Source: JAZKSG01 sp036626215 (GTDB taxonomy: Archaea; Thermoplasmatota; E2; DHVEG-1). Taken from it: a stretch of 64,000 nt of DNA. A program made the translations under genes and the position numbers. Each line of letters begins with the position of its first letter. The stretch's first letter is position 1. Under the pieces are notes generated by a model. That model was not told the DNA's origin, did not search any database, and worked only from the letters and a program-made list of their open reading frames with translations. The stretch lies in the NCBI GenBank assembly GCA_036626215.1, contig JAZKSG010000001.1, positions 10,167 to 74,166 of the forward strand. The letters run 5' to 3'. This document shows, piece by piece, positions 26,920-34,653 of the stretch.

Positions 26920-27801
26920 ATGGATGAAGATGAGCTTTTAGAGGATGAAGAGTTAGAGAAAGTGCTCTCACCGCACCCATTGTCTTTTATGGGGCTTCAA
27001 TCTCTATGTATCTTTCTCCTAGTATGGGGCATCCTCCTAGGATGGTTAGTAAATTTTTCTGATTTTCGTGGTATTTTAAACTCAAATGAATGGTTTCCCG
27101 TTATGGTATGGGGGCTTGTATTATTGGTGGCAGGAGTAATAGCATCTTTAATCGCTATACGGTGGCGTATCTTTTTCTTTTACCTTGCTGTATTCGCCGC
27201 CGGCTTAGGTATAATGTTAGCTTTAGGATGGATGGATGCGGCAGGGGTCTTCATACCGTTCTACACCGCCTCTATATCTATACTCGGTTTTCTGATGGTG
27301 GAACTGTTTAGAAGAAGCCACAAATATATTATTTCAAACAAGAGGTTAAAATTCCAAGGCGGCATAGTCACCAAAGAGGAACGAACTATAAGATACGACA
27401 AAATATCAGATATAAACTCTAAACAAGGAATACTAGGGCAAATATTTGGTTTCGGAACGATAATCCCTATCAGTCAATCAGGTTTTGGACTAGGGAGCGA
27501 TAAAACTTTTGCAGGTGGCGGAGTGGGCGGCGGTAAGAAATTAAACCTATTTGGTTTTGCAGGTGGAGGAAAAGAGGTAAATATACCAAGATCCCGAAGT
27601 TATTTTGAATTACACGGCATATATCCGTACAAAGAAGTAAAAAAACTAGTGGAAAAACTTGTACAGGAAAGAGAGATAACCCCTTATCAACAAGAACAGG
27701 TAGCTTTTCAAAAAGAACAGGTAGATGTACAAAAACAAATGCGGGATCTACTTAAAATGCAGGACGAAAAAAAAGGCAACAGCGAAGAGGTAGAAGAATA
27801 A
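26920..27801 (+). CDS. Membrane protein with bacterial PH-like (bPH2/DUF304) domain
   Basis: 293 residues. An acidic N-terminus is followed by four transmembrane segments (about 25-47, 63-85, 88-106, 108-126). A bPH2 domain (about 130-240) has the usual KYIISNKRLKFQGGIV and IRYDKISDINSKQGILGQIFG. An unusual glycine-rich insertion (FAGGGVGGGKK...FAGGGKE, about 195-225) splits the PH-like fold. The C-terminal amphipathic, Gln/Glu/Lys-rich helix (about 250-285) is a likely coiled coil. Role unknown; coupled to the preceding membrane gene. Confidence 0.8.
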   Translation: MDEDELLEDEELEKVLSPHPLSFMGLQSLCIFLLVWGILLGWLVNFSDFRGILNSNEWFPVMVWGLVLLVAGVIASLIAIRWRIFFFYLAVFAAGLGIMLALGWMDAAGVFIPFYTASISILGFLMVELFRRSHKYIISNKRLKFQGGIVTKEERTIRYDKISDINSKQGILGQIFGFGTIIPISQSGFGLGSDKTFAGGGVGGGKKLNLFGFAGGGKEVNIPRSRSYFELHGIYPYKEVKKLVEKLVQEREITPYQQEQVAFQKEQVDVQKQMRDLLKMQDEKKGNSEEVEE

Positions 27802-27862
27802 AAAAACAACACAAAGCAAAAAAACTAAAGTTAGCGTTTAGGATAGGTGACTATTTTTTTCT

Positions 27863-28369
27863 ATGGTTCCAAAAAAAATGTTTTTAACAAAGGGGCTAGG
27901 GAGAGATAAAAACAAACTGCAATCTTTCGAAATGGCTTTAAGAGACGCAGGTATAGAAAAATGCAACTTGGTAAGAGTTTCTAGTATCGTCCCACCCTCC
28001 TGTAAAATCATAAAAAAAGAAGACGGGATAAAAGAGATTACACCAGGTATGATAACATTCTGTGTTTTATGTAAAAATCAGACCAAAAAAAAAGATGAAA
28101 CAATAGGTGCAGGAATAGGAGTTGCAACATCTAATAAAAAAAATTTACATGGATATGTTGCTGAACAAACAGCCTACAATGAAGAATGTAGAAAGTTAGA
28201 AAAAAATGTAGAAAAAACAGCTAAAAAAATGCTTGCCACGACAGGCGCCATAAAGAAAGAGGGTTTTATGAAAAACAATAAACAAACAATTAACGCTACA
28301 CAGATAGCTACATGCAAAAAAGAAGGTGTTTGGACGACGGGTGTAGCCGCCGCTGTTTTTATAATATAG
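27863..28369 (+). CDS. pdaD: Pyruvoyl-dependent arginine decarboxylase
   Basis: Converts arginine to agmatine, the start of archaeal polyamine and agmatidine-tRNA supply. It has 168 residues. The self-cleavage site is VSSIVPP with the Ser40-Ser41 pair that yields the pyruvoyl group. A GVATSNKKNLHGYVAE segment and the catalytic Glu region follow. ATG 27863 was used; the ATG at 27878 is an alternative. GGATAGGTGA upstream is a weak ribosome-binding site. Confidence 0.94.
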   Translation: MVPKKMFLTKGLGRDKNKLQSFEMALRDAGIEKCNLVRVSSIVPPSCKIIKKEDGIKEITPGMITFCVLCKNQTKKKDETIGAGIGVATSNKKNLHGYVAEQTAYNEECRKLEKNVEKTAKKMLATTGAIKKEGFMKNNKQTINATQIATCKKEGVWTTGVAAAVFII

Positions 28370-28395
28370 TAATGTTCTATACTTATGAAGAAAGG

Positions 28396-28436
28396 TTTTA
28401 TATATGGTTTTTTCTTACCATGCTTCAACTAAGGAG
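28396..28436 (+). promoter_or_regulatory. Promoter and ribosome-binding site of PEP synthase
   Basis: AAAGG followed by TTTTATATAT (28396-28405) is a good BRE/TATA element. The expected start near 28430 would give a very short leader containing AAGGAG (28431-28436), 10 bp before ATG 28447. This decides the start of the PEP synthase gene over the longer open frame from 28312, which would overlap pdaD. Confidence 0.6.
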
Positions 28437-28446
28437 TGAAGTTCAT

Positions 28447-30840
28447 ATGAAAAAAGTGTTCAATATTTGGTTCGAAGACCTAGGAATGAATGATGTCGCC
28501 TCTGTAGGTGGAAAAAATGCTTCTCTAGGTGAAATGATTAGTGCACTCAAAGAAAAAGGAGTAAATGTTCCCTCTGGCTTTGCAGTAACAGCATATGCAT
28601 ACAAATACACCCTAGAAGAAGCAGGAGTAGATGAAAAAATCAAAGAAATACTCTCCGATCTTGACACACACGATGTCAACAACCTAAAAGAAAGAGGGCA
28701 GAAAGTAAGGGAATTAATAAAAAACACCCCGCTACCAGAGGATCTACGTGAGGATATAAAAAAACATTATAAAGGGATGGAAGAACGATACGGTGAAAAC
28801 GTTGATGTAGCAGTAAGAAGTAGTGCTACAGCAGAAGACCTTCCAGATGCCAGTTTCGCAGGACAACAAGAAACATATCTAAACGTAACCGGAGAAGAAG
28901 AACTATTAAAAAAAGTCCGTGAATGCTTCGCATCACTCTTTACCAACAGAGCAATATCATACAGAGAAGACAAAGGGTTCGACCATTTCGATGTATATCT
29001 CTCAGTAGGCATACAGAAAATGATTAGATCAGACTTGGCAAGCAGCGGAGTTATGTTTTCAATAGACACAGAAAGTGGATTTGAAGACGCCGTATTTATA
29101 ACCGGAGCATGGGGGCTCGGAGAAAACGTTGTACAAGGAACAGTCAATCCAGATCAGTTCTACGTTTTCAAACCTACACTTAAAGAGGGATATCGACCAG
29201 TAGTGGAAAAGAAACTAGGTAGCAAAGAAAAAAAGATGATCTACTCAGAGGAAGGCACAAAAAATATAGATGTTGATCAAGAAGAGAGAGATAAATTTGT
29301 AATCAACGATGATGAAATACTACAGCTTGCTAAATGGGCCTGTGCCATTGAAGACCACTATGAAAAGCCAATGGATATAGAATGGGCAAAAGACGGGGAA
29401 ACTGGTGAGCTCTTCATAGTTCAAGCTAGACCCGAGACAGTTCACAGTCAAAAAGATGCTGCAACTTTAGAAACATATGTTCTTGAAGAAAAAAGCGACA
29501 TTATAGCAGAAGGAGAAGCAGTAGGAAGCAAAATAGGAAAAGGAAAAGTAAACGTGATAGAAAGCGCCGAAAACATAGATCAATTCAAAAAAGGACAAGT
29601 TCTAGTTACCGATATGACCGACCCGGATTGGGAACCAATAATGAAAATCGCCGGAGCAATCGTCACCAACAGCGGAGGGAGAACCTGTCATGCAGCAATC
29701 ATAAGCCGTGAACTCGGAATCCCCTGTGTTATAGGGACAGAAAACGGTACAGAAAAAATTAAAGATGGAGAAGAGGTAACCGTAGACTGCAGCGAAGGAG
29801 TAGGAAGAATCTACGAAGGAGGACTTAACTTCAGAGTGGATAAAACACACTTGGAAGAGATACCAGATACCAAAACACAAATTCTAATGAATGTTGGAAC
29901 GCCAGAAAAAGCATTTCAACAAGGACAGATTCCAAACGACGGAGTAGGGCTTGCAAGAGAGGAATTCATCATAAACAGCCACATAGGCATACATCCATTA
30001 GCATTACTACAATATAAAGAACTGAAAAAGAAAGCAAAAAACGATGAAAAAATCGCAGAAGTAATCAAAAAGATAGATGAAAAAACCAAAGGATACGAAG
30101 ACAAAGAAAAATTTTTCATAGACAAACTAACAAGAGGAATAGCAAAAATCGCTTCAGCATTCTACCCACGAGACGTCATAGTCCGAATGAGTGACTTCAA
30201 AACCAACGAATACGCAAACCTAATAGGCGGATACCTGTACGAACCCGAAGAACACAACCCGATGATAGGGTGGAGAGGTGCCAGCAGATATTATGACGAA
30301 AAATTCAAACCAGCATACGGGCTCGAATGTCAAGCTATCAAAAAAGCAAGAGATGAAATGGGGCTCACCAATATCAAGCCAATGATACCGTTCTGCCGTA
30401 CGCCAGAAGAAGGGAAAAAAGTCATAGAAACAATGGAAGAATTCGGATTGAAACAAGGTGAAAACGACCTGGAGATCTACGTAATGTGTGAAATACCAAG
30501 CAACGTAGTAGTAGCAGACCAGTTCGCAGAAATATTCGACGGATTCAGCATAGGGAGCAACGACCTCACACAGCTAACACTAGGGCTAGACCGTGACTCA
30601 GATCTCGTAGCACACATATTTGATGAAAGACAAGACGCCGTAAAAAGACTAGTAAAACAAGTAATAGAAACCGCCCACAACCATGAACCAAGACGAAAAG
30701 TTGGAATATGTGGACAAGCACCGTCTGATTTCCCAGAATTCGCAGAATACCTAGTAGAGTGCGGAATAGACAGTATCAGTTTAAATCCCGACACAGTCGT
30801 CAAAACCCGACTGACGATAGCAGACGCAGAAAAAAACTAA
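28447..30840 (+). CDS. ppsA: Phosphoenolpyruvate synthase
   Basis: Converts pyruvate + ATP to PEP + AMP + Pi in gluconeogenesis. It has 797 residues. The N-terminal ATP-grasp domain (SVGGKNASLGEM at about 18, VRSSATAEDLPDASFAGQQ) is followed by the phosphohistidine domain with GGRTCHAAIISRELG (about 410-424) and the C-terminal PEP/pyruvate barrel with GSNDLTQLTLGLDRD and GICGQAP. All three canonical domains are present, unlike the two PPDK_N proteins at 50703 and 53717. It suits growth on peptides, where sugar must be made from pyruvate. Confidence 0.96.
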   Translation: MKKVFNIWFEDLGMNDVASVGGKNASLGEMISALKEKGVNVPSGFAVTAYAYKYTLEEAGVDEKIKEILSDLDTHDVNNLKERGQKVRELIKNTPLPEDLREDIKKHYKGMEERYGENVDVAVRSSATAEDLPDASFAGQQETYLNVTGEEELLKKVRECFASLFTNRAISYREDKGFDHFDVYLSVGIQKMIRSDLASSGVMFSIDTESGFEDAVFITGAWGLGENVVQGTVNPDQFYVFKPTLKEGYRPVVEKKLGSKEKKMIYSEEGTKNIDVDQEERDKFVINDDEILQLAKWACAIEDHYEKPMDIEWAKDGETGELFIVQARPETVHSQKDAATLETYVLEEKSDIIAEGEAVGSKIGKGKVNVIESAENIDQFKKGQVLVTDMTDPDWEPIMKIAGAIVTNSGGRTCHAAIISRELGIPCVIGTENGTEKIKDGEEVTVDCSEGVGRIYEGGLNFRVDKTHLEEIPDTKTQILMNVGTPEKAFQQGQIPNDGVGLAREEFIINSHIGIHPLALLQYKELKKKAKNDEKIAEVIKKIDEKTKGYEDKEKFFIDKLTRGIAKIASAFYPRDVIVRMSDFKTNEYANLIGGYLYEPEEHNPMIGWRGASRYYDEKFKPAYGLECQAIKKARDEMGLTNIKPMIPFCRTPEEGKKVIETMEEFGLKQGENDLEIYVMCEIPSNVVVADQFAEIFDGFSIGSNDLTQLTLGLDRDSDLVAHIFDERQDAVKRLVKQVIETAHNHEPRRKVGICGQAPSDFPEFAEYLVECGIDSISLNPDTVVKTRLTIADAEKN

Positions 30841-30859
30841 AATAAAAAAAAATACAACA

Positions 30860-30883
30860 TTTTCTTTTTTTCTCTATTTTTTT
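30860..30883 (+). terminator. T-rich terminator after ppsA
   Basis: Three successive T runs, interrupted by single C or A bases, begin 20 bp after the ppsA stop codon. This is the expected form for an archaeal intrinsic terminator. Composition-based call. Confidence 0.5.
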
Positions 30884-30946
30884 AAACATTTTAAAATAGG
30901 ATAAACTTTTATGTTACATACTATGTTTCTTTTTTTATAGAGAATC

Positions 30947-31549
30947 ATGAAAATTATTCCAGTGATACATCTGCAGAAAAGAAAAATATTTGACCACCAT
31001 AACGGCAAGAATATAGATTTAGAACAAATTTTATCAGAGATAAAAGAAAACAAAGAATTATATCTCCTAGACTGGGATGCATTAGAAAAAAGTCGACCCA
31101 ACCTCTGCATATATCAACGATTTTCCTCAATCTTTAACCTATGGGTTGACTCTGGTGTACAAACCATGGGAGACACGGTAGATGTTTTAACCGCAGGAGC
31201 AGAAAAACTTGTTTTTAGAAGAAAAATATGGCCGAGTCTAAACTTCAAAGATATCAAAGAAATCACGGATAACGAAATATATAATAAGATAGAATTTGGC
31301 AAACACGTCGGAAATAGATTTGAGATACCGACACACAACGATGTCGACGGTTTAGTGATTATGGAAAGCCGCAGAGAGCTTGAAGAAGACTACAAAGCGA
31401 TTAATTTATTGAAAACACTTGCAGAGAAACAAAAAATATTTTGTTATGAAAACAACAGCGATAACGTTCGCTACTGGGAAGATAGAGATATAAAAGGTTT
31501 ATTAGTTGATTTTAAAGATTTTAAAAGGATAAAAAAATATGGCGACTGA
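30947..31549 (+). CDS. HisA-related TIM-barrel protein
   Basis: 200 residues resembling the archaeal HisA paralog group (COG1411 type), not true HisA. A KIIPVIHLQ first strand, YLLDWDALEKSRPN (equivalent of the HisA DLD segment), and LWVDSGVQTMGDTVDVLTAGAEKLV match HisA barrel strands, but the protein is short and lacks other histidine-pathway motifs. No his genes are nearby. Substrate unknown. It overlaps the DUF2240 gene by 11 bp, so the two are coupled. Confidence 0.75.
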   Translation: MKIIPVIHLQKRKIFDHHNGKNIDLEQILSEIKENKELYLLDWDALEKSRPNLCIYQRFSSIFNLWVDSGVQTMGDTVDVLTAGAEKLVFRRKIWPSLNFKDIKEITDNEIYNKIEFGKHVGNRFEIPTHNDVDGLVIMESRRELEEDYKAINLLKTLAEKQKIFCYENNSDNVRYWEDRDIKGLLVDFKDFKRIKKYGD

Positions 31550-32036
31550 AGAAAAAAACATTATAGCTTTTCTGTTTAAAAGAAGTGGTAAAGAAAAACT
31601 TGAGGTTTCAGAGTTTTATCTACCAATGTCTATGGAACTAAAATGGTGTAAACCCCAACAGGCTAAAAAATTTGTTCAAAACTCATTAGAAAAAAACTTG
31701 TTAGAAAAAGAAAAAGGTCTGTTAAAACCAGGTTTTGACATCGAAAAAGTGGACATCCCTGTGGGCTTCCAACCCTCAGATGGTTTTTTTGAAACATCTA
31801 ATAGAGAAAACAAAGAAGAAAGTGAAAACAGTTTTTTGGACTCAGTTATAAACAAAATTAGTGAAAAATCGGATGAAAAAACCGAAGTTTTAAGAAGCGA
31901 AATTAAAGCGTATGCTAATAAAAAAAATATTTTTCCAGAGGTTGCAGCTTTAATTAAAGCCAAAGAATATAAAGTCTCCATTAAAGAATTTGAAGAAAGC
32001 CTTGAAAAACTGATTTTTAAAGAAAATAAAGAATAA
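31539..32036 (+). CDS. DUF2240 family protein
   Basis: A 165-residue archaeal protein. The N-terminal region has FLFKRSGKEKLEVSEFYLPMSMELKWCKPQQAK, a winged-helix-like pattern in which the segment around KKFVQNSLEKNLLEKEKGLLKPGF could be recognition helix and wing. A charged linker is followed by a helical C-terminal part (VLRSEIKAYANKKNIFPEVAALI). This matches my recollection of DUF2240; function unreported to my knowledge. Its last 20 bp overlap the 3' end of the convergent TctA-like gene. Confidence 0.75.
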   Translation: MATEEKNIIAFLFKRSGKEKLEVSEFYLPMSMELKWCKPQQAKKFVQNSLEKNLLEKEKGLLKPGFDIEKVDIPVGFQPSDGFFETSNRENKEESENSFLDSVINKISEKSDEKTEVLRSEIKAYANKKNIFPEVAALIKAKEYKVSIKEFEESLEKLIFKENKE

Positions 32037-33381
32037 TTGGAAATAACAAGATCCCCATACAATGGCTTCGGCGTACACCCCACAACACTGGGATCAAACC
32101 AATTATTGTGGCAACTAAGAGTACTAAAAGTCCAACTATGCCTGTGAATAGGAAAACTAAAGTTGTTACAAAAAGTATTGTTAGGATAACTAAAGGCTGA
32201 TAAGGTATTTTTGAGAAATGTTTAGCAAAAAATATACCTGTTTTCAAGGTGGAAAAATAAGATAAAACACCAGCAAGTAGGACAGCTATCATCAAAAAAG
32301 AGAGATTAGAGGGTAATAGTAAGCTACTCCACTCTTCTATTGAAACTAGTTCTGCCGCTGCTATAGCAGCTCCACTCCTCGGCCTCAAAATCACGAAAAG
32401 CATTACCACTACAAAAAAGGCACATGCAGTGTTTACAGCGGATAACGTAGTGATAGTCTGTTTTTTGTTAGAATCATCCGTATTTTCGCCTCCAGTTTTA
32501 CCTCGCGCGTTCATAGCTATAACAGTTCCAGTAGCAGAAGTAATACCTGGTATAATAGAGACTAATATACCCCCTAAACTACCCGTTATAACAGATATTA
32601 TTGACGATTTTTTGGTTTTTTTATCAAAATTTGGTTCTGAAATTGACTGCGTAGGTATATCCGGGTTGTTTTTTAGAGAATGTATTAGAGTTGATATACC
32701 AAAAAGACCGGTTAATGCAGGGAAAAGTACAGGTGATTGAAGACCTATCGGTGAATCAACTGTTAACTCAAATACTACTACACCGAAGATGCCGGATAAA
32801 AAGAAGAGAAACGCTGCGAATGCCATCCCGAGAAAATAAGGTTTTTTTCCTTTTAGGTTGAAATCAGTAATTTTTCCTTTCTCTGTTAATATCATTATTA
32901 TGGTTATGCAGATTAGAACCCATAGCATGTTGTCTTTTATCGTTTCATATAGATAGATTGGTTCTCCTATCACAAAGCGGACGGGTAGGAGGAGCAAAAA
33001 ACAGAAAAATATGGCGCCTAAACTTCCGGTGGCTGAGAAAAAGACTCCTTCATATGCTTTTCCTTTTAGAAGTAAGGTATGGGCAGGTAGAACAGATAAT
33101 GCTGTGTCGGCGTCTGGAGCACCCAGGAAGGAGGATGGAATATAATCGTGAAATGTATGGGAGATGCTAACACTAGTGATGAATATTGCTATCAATAACA
33201 AAATGAAGCTCTCTGTCAACCCTTGTTGATACAAAAATGTTAAAGAACCTACTATAACCCCAGAAAGAGAAAGTAAGATAAGAGAGATATTGTTTACATG
33301 CAACCCCGGTAGCAGCCCAGTTGCTATACCTGTTATCACACCAAAGATACAGAAAATACAAACTAAAAATAGATCTATCAT
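32017..33381 (-). CDS. Archaeal TctA-like permease
   Basis: 454-residue polytopic protein of the TctA/DUF112 superfamily, archaeal subgroup. ATGLLPGLHVNN near the start and a second IPGITSATGTVIAMNARG near residue 285 are the paired signature loops of the two structural repeats; PSSFLGAPDADTALSVLPAHTLLLKGKAYEG follows the first. Bacterial TctA works with TctB and a periplasmic binder for tricarboxylates. Neither is here, so the cargo is unknown. Eleven or so hydrophobic helices. Confidence 0.88.
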   Translation of the reverse strand: MIDLFLVCIFCIFGVITGIATGLLPGLHVNNISLILLSLSGVIVGSLTFLYQQGLTESFILLLIAIFITSVSISHTFHDYIPSSFLGAPDADTALSVLPAHTLLLKGKAYEGVFFSATGSLGAIFFCFLLLLPVRFVIGEPIYLYETIKDNMLWVLICITIIMILTEKGKITDFNLKGKKPYFLGMAFAAFLFFLSGIFGVVVFELTVDSPIGLQSPVLFPALTGLFGISTLIHSLKNNPDIPTQSISEPNFDKKTKKSSIISVITGSLGGILVSIIPGITSATGTVIAMNARGKTGGENTDDSNKKQTITTLSAVNTACAFFVVVMLFVILRPRSGAAIAAAELVSIEEWSSLLLPSNLSFLMIAVLLAGVLSYFSTLKTGIFFAKHFSKIPYQPLVILTILFVTTLVFLFTGIVGLLVLLVATIIGLIPVLWGVRRSHCMGILLFPIILYFL

Positions 33382-33405
33382 TGTTAATCACCAAACAAAA
33401 TAATG

Positions 33406-34044
33406 TTACACTTGTTTCAGCTGAGTGTTTTTTATTTCGTATCTAAACTGTTTTTTGTTAAAAGAGAAGGTGCCTGTTAAGTAGATTTTTTGTCCTTTGT
33501 TGTGTATCTGTTTTGTATCATTTGGTATATGTATAGGAAGAAGATAGGTTTCGTTTGCATCAGTCAGATATAGATAGTCTTCATCTGCTTCTTTTATTAT
33601 CCCTCTGGTTTGTATTTGTAGTCCTTCATAATGTGAGGGTTTTGTTGCAAGCTCCCATAGTGGTGTTTCGATTTTGTTCCATTTTTTTATAATTTTTATA
33701 TTTCTGTTATTATCTACTATTATTTCCATCTCGTTTTGATATTTTTGAACTTCACCTGTAACCTCTATTTGGTCTCCAAAATCCAGGTTTAGAGGTGTTT
33801 CAAGAAATAATTTAACCGTGTTCTCTTCTTTTTTTATAGTTACTATTTGGTTTCCGTAGGAAGTCAAGTAATATTCTTTTACTCTTCCATTGGTGGTTAT
33901 TCTTTTTCCTTCATGTTCCTGTATTTCTCCCAGATCTATCTTTGTGGGTTGGGTTAGTGTTGATATTGTATATAATATTGTTATTCCAATAATTGCAAAG
34001 ACTATTAGTAGGTATTTTGGGTTTATTGTCTTTCTGAAATTCAT
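33406..34044 (-). CDS. Membrane-anchored double OB-fold protein
   Basis: 212 residues with an N-terminal anchor helix (about 12-32) and two OB-like domains. Domain one is about 35-118 (GEIQEHEGKRITTNGRVKEYY..., DFGDQIEVTGEVQKYQNEMEIIVDN). Domain two is about 128-210 (YEGLQIQTRGIIKEADEDYLYLTD..., GQKIYLTGTFSFNKKQFRYEI). Similar tRNA_anti-like domains occur in secreted archaeal proteins. With the anchor, the OB folds would be extracytoplasmic, so nucleic acid or polysaccharide binding on the outside is possible. It is 24 bp upstream of the TctA-like gene on the same strand, suggesting an operon. Confidence 0.75.
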   Translation of the reverse strand: MNFRKTINPKYLLIVFAIIGITILYTISTLTQPTKIDLGEIQEHEGKRITTNGRVKEYYLTSYGNQIVTIKKEENTVKLFLETPLNLDFGDQIEVTGEVQKYQNEMEIIVDNNRNIKIIKKWNKIETPLWELATKPSHYEGLQIQTRGIIKEADEDYLYLTDANETYLLPIHIPNDTKQIHNKGQKIYLTGTFSFNKKQFRYEIKNTQLKQV

Positions 34045-34115
34045 TTAAACTCATATTTAAATATTAATTGTATTATTAAAATTATCTATTATTTATGTTG
34101 ATGTTTTGGGAAAGG

Positions 34116-34158
34116 TTTATATGCACCTTATCCTTAATCTGTTAACGATTGTTAACGA
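34116..34158 (+). promoter_or_regulatory. hsp20 promoter with repeated GTTAACGA operator candidate
   Basis: GGGAAAGG-TTTATATG gives a BRE/TATA (TATA 34116-34123). About 25 bp downstream, on the expected transcription start, is a direct repeat of GTTAACGA (34141-34148 and 34151-34158) spaced exactly 10 bp, one helical turn. Archaeal heat-shock repressors such as Phr and HSR1 bind at the start site of hsp20 and aaa genes. This is a candidate site of that kind, though its sequence was not compared with theirs. Confidence 0.5.
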
Positions 34159-34169
34159 AGTGGTGAGTG

Positions 34170-34544
34170 ATGACTATAAAATATGGAAACAACGGAGAAA
34201 CAACAAGCTTAAACACCTTATCAGAAAAAAAGCTATACGAGATTATAGAAGAAGTTAGAAACAAATTAAGTGATATAGATTCAGCTCAAAATAAAATAAA
34301 AGCTAATTATGATATCATAGAAACAGATAGAGAAATCAATCTTACTATGAATCTCCCTGAGCCTAACAAACAAGATATAGATATAAAAACAACAGAAAGC
34401 AGTATAAAAATAGTTATTTTCACTCCAAAAAAAATACTAAAGGAAAACATAGAACTACCTCTGAAGATAAAACCAAAAGAGACAAAGGCAACATATAAAA
34501 ATGGTGTGCTTGATTTATCTTTAAAACGTAAAAACAAAAAATGA
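34170..34544 (+). CDS. Small heat-shock protein (Hsp20/alpha-crystallin family)
   Basis: About 124 residues. A short helical N-terminus (LSEKKLYEIIEEVRNKLSDI) precedes an alpha-crystallin domain (about 45-122) with IDIKTTESSIKIVI and the family's C-terminal strand ATYKNGVLDLSLKRK. The usual I-x-I tail is missing and the domain is short, so it is a compact or divergent member. ATG 34170 is preferred to GTG 34167. The CDC48 gene follows in the same direction, a common chaperone pairing. Confidence 0.82.
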   Translation: MTIKYGNNGETTSLNTLSEKKLYEIIEEVRNKLSDIDSAQNKIKANYDIIETDREINLTMNLPEPNKQDIDIKTTESSIKIVIFTPKKILKENIELPLKIKPKETKATYKNGVLDLSLKRKNKK

Positions 34545-34653
34545 AAAAATTGAATAGCAAAGAAAATGTTGATATTTTTTAGGAAATTAATAGGTAGAAA
34601 AATTTATATTATATAGATAATTGTTTGAAAGGAAATCTGGTGGAATCATTAAA

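Noticed and set aside
28312..28446. N-terminal extension of PEP synthase to base 28312
   Set aside because: It would overlap pdaD and lacks family similarity; a TATA box and AAGGAG directly precede ATG 28447.
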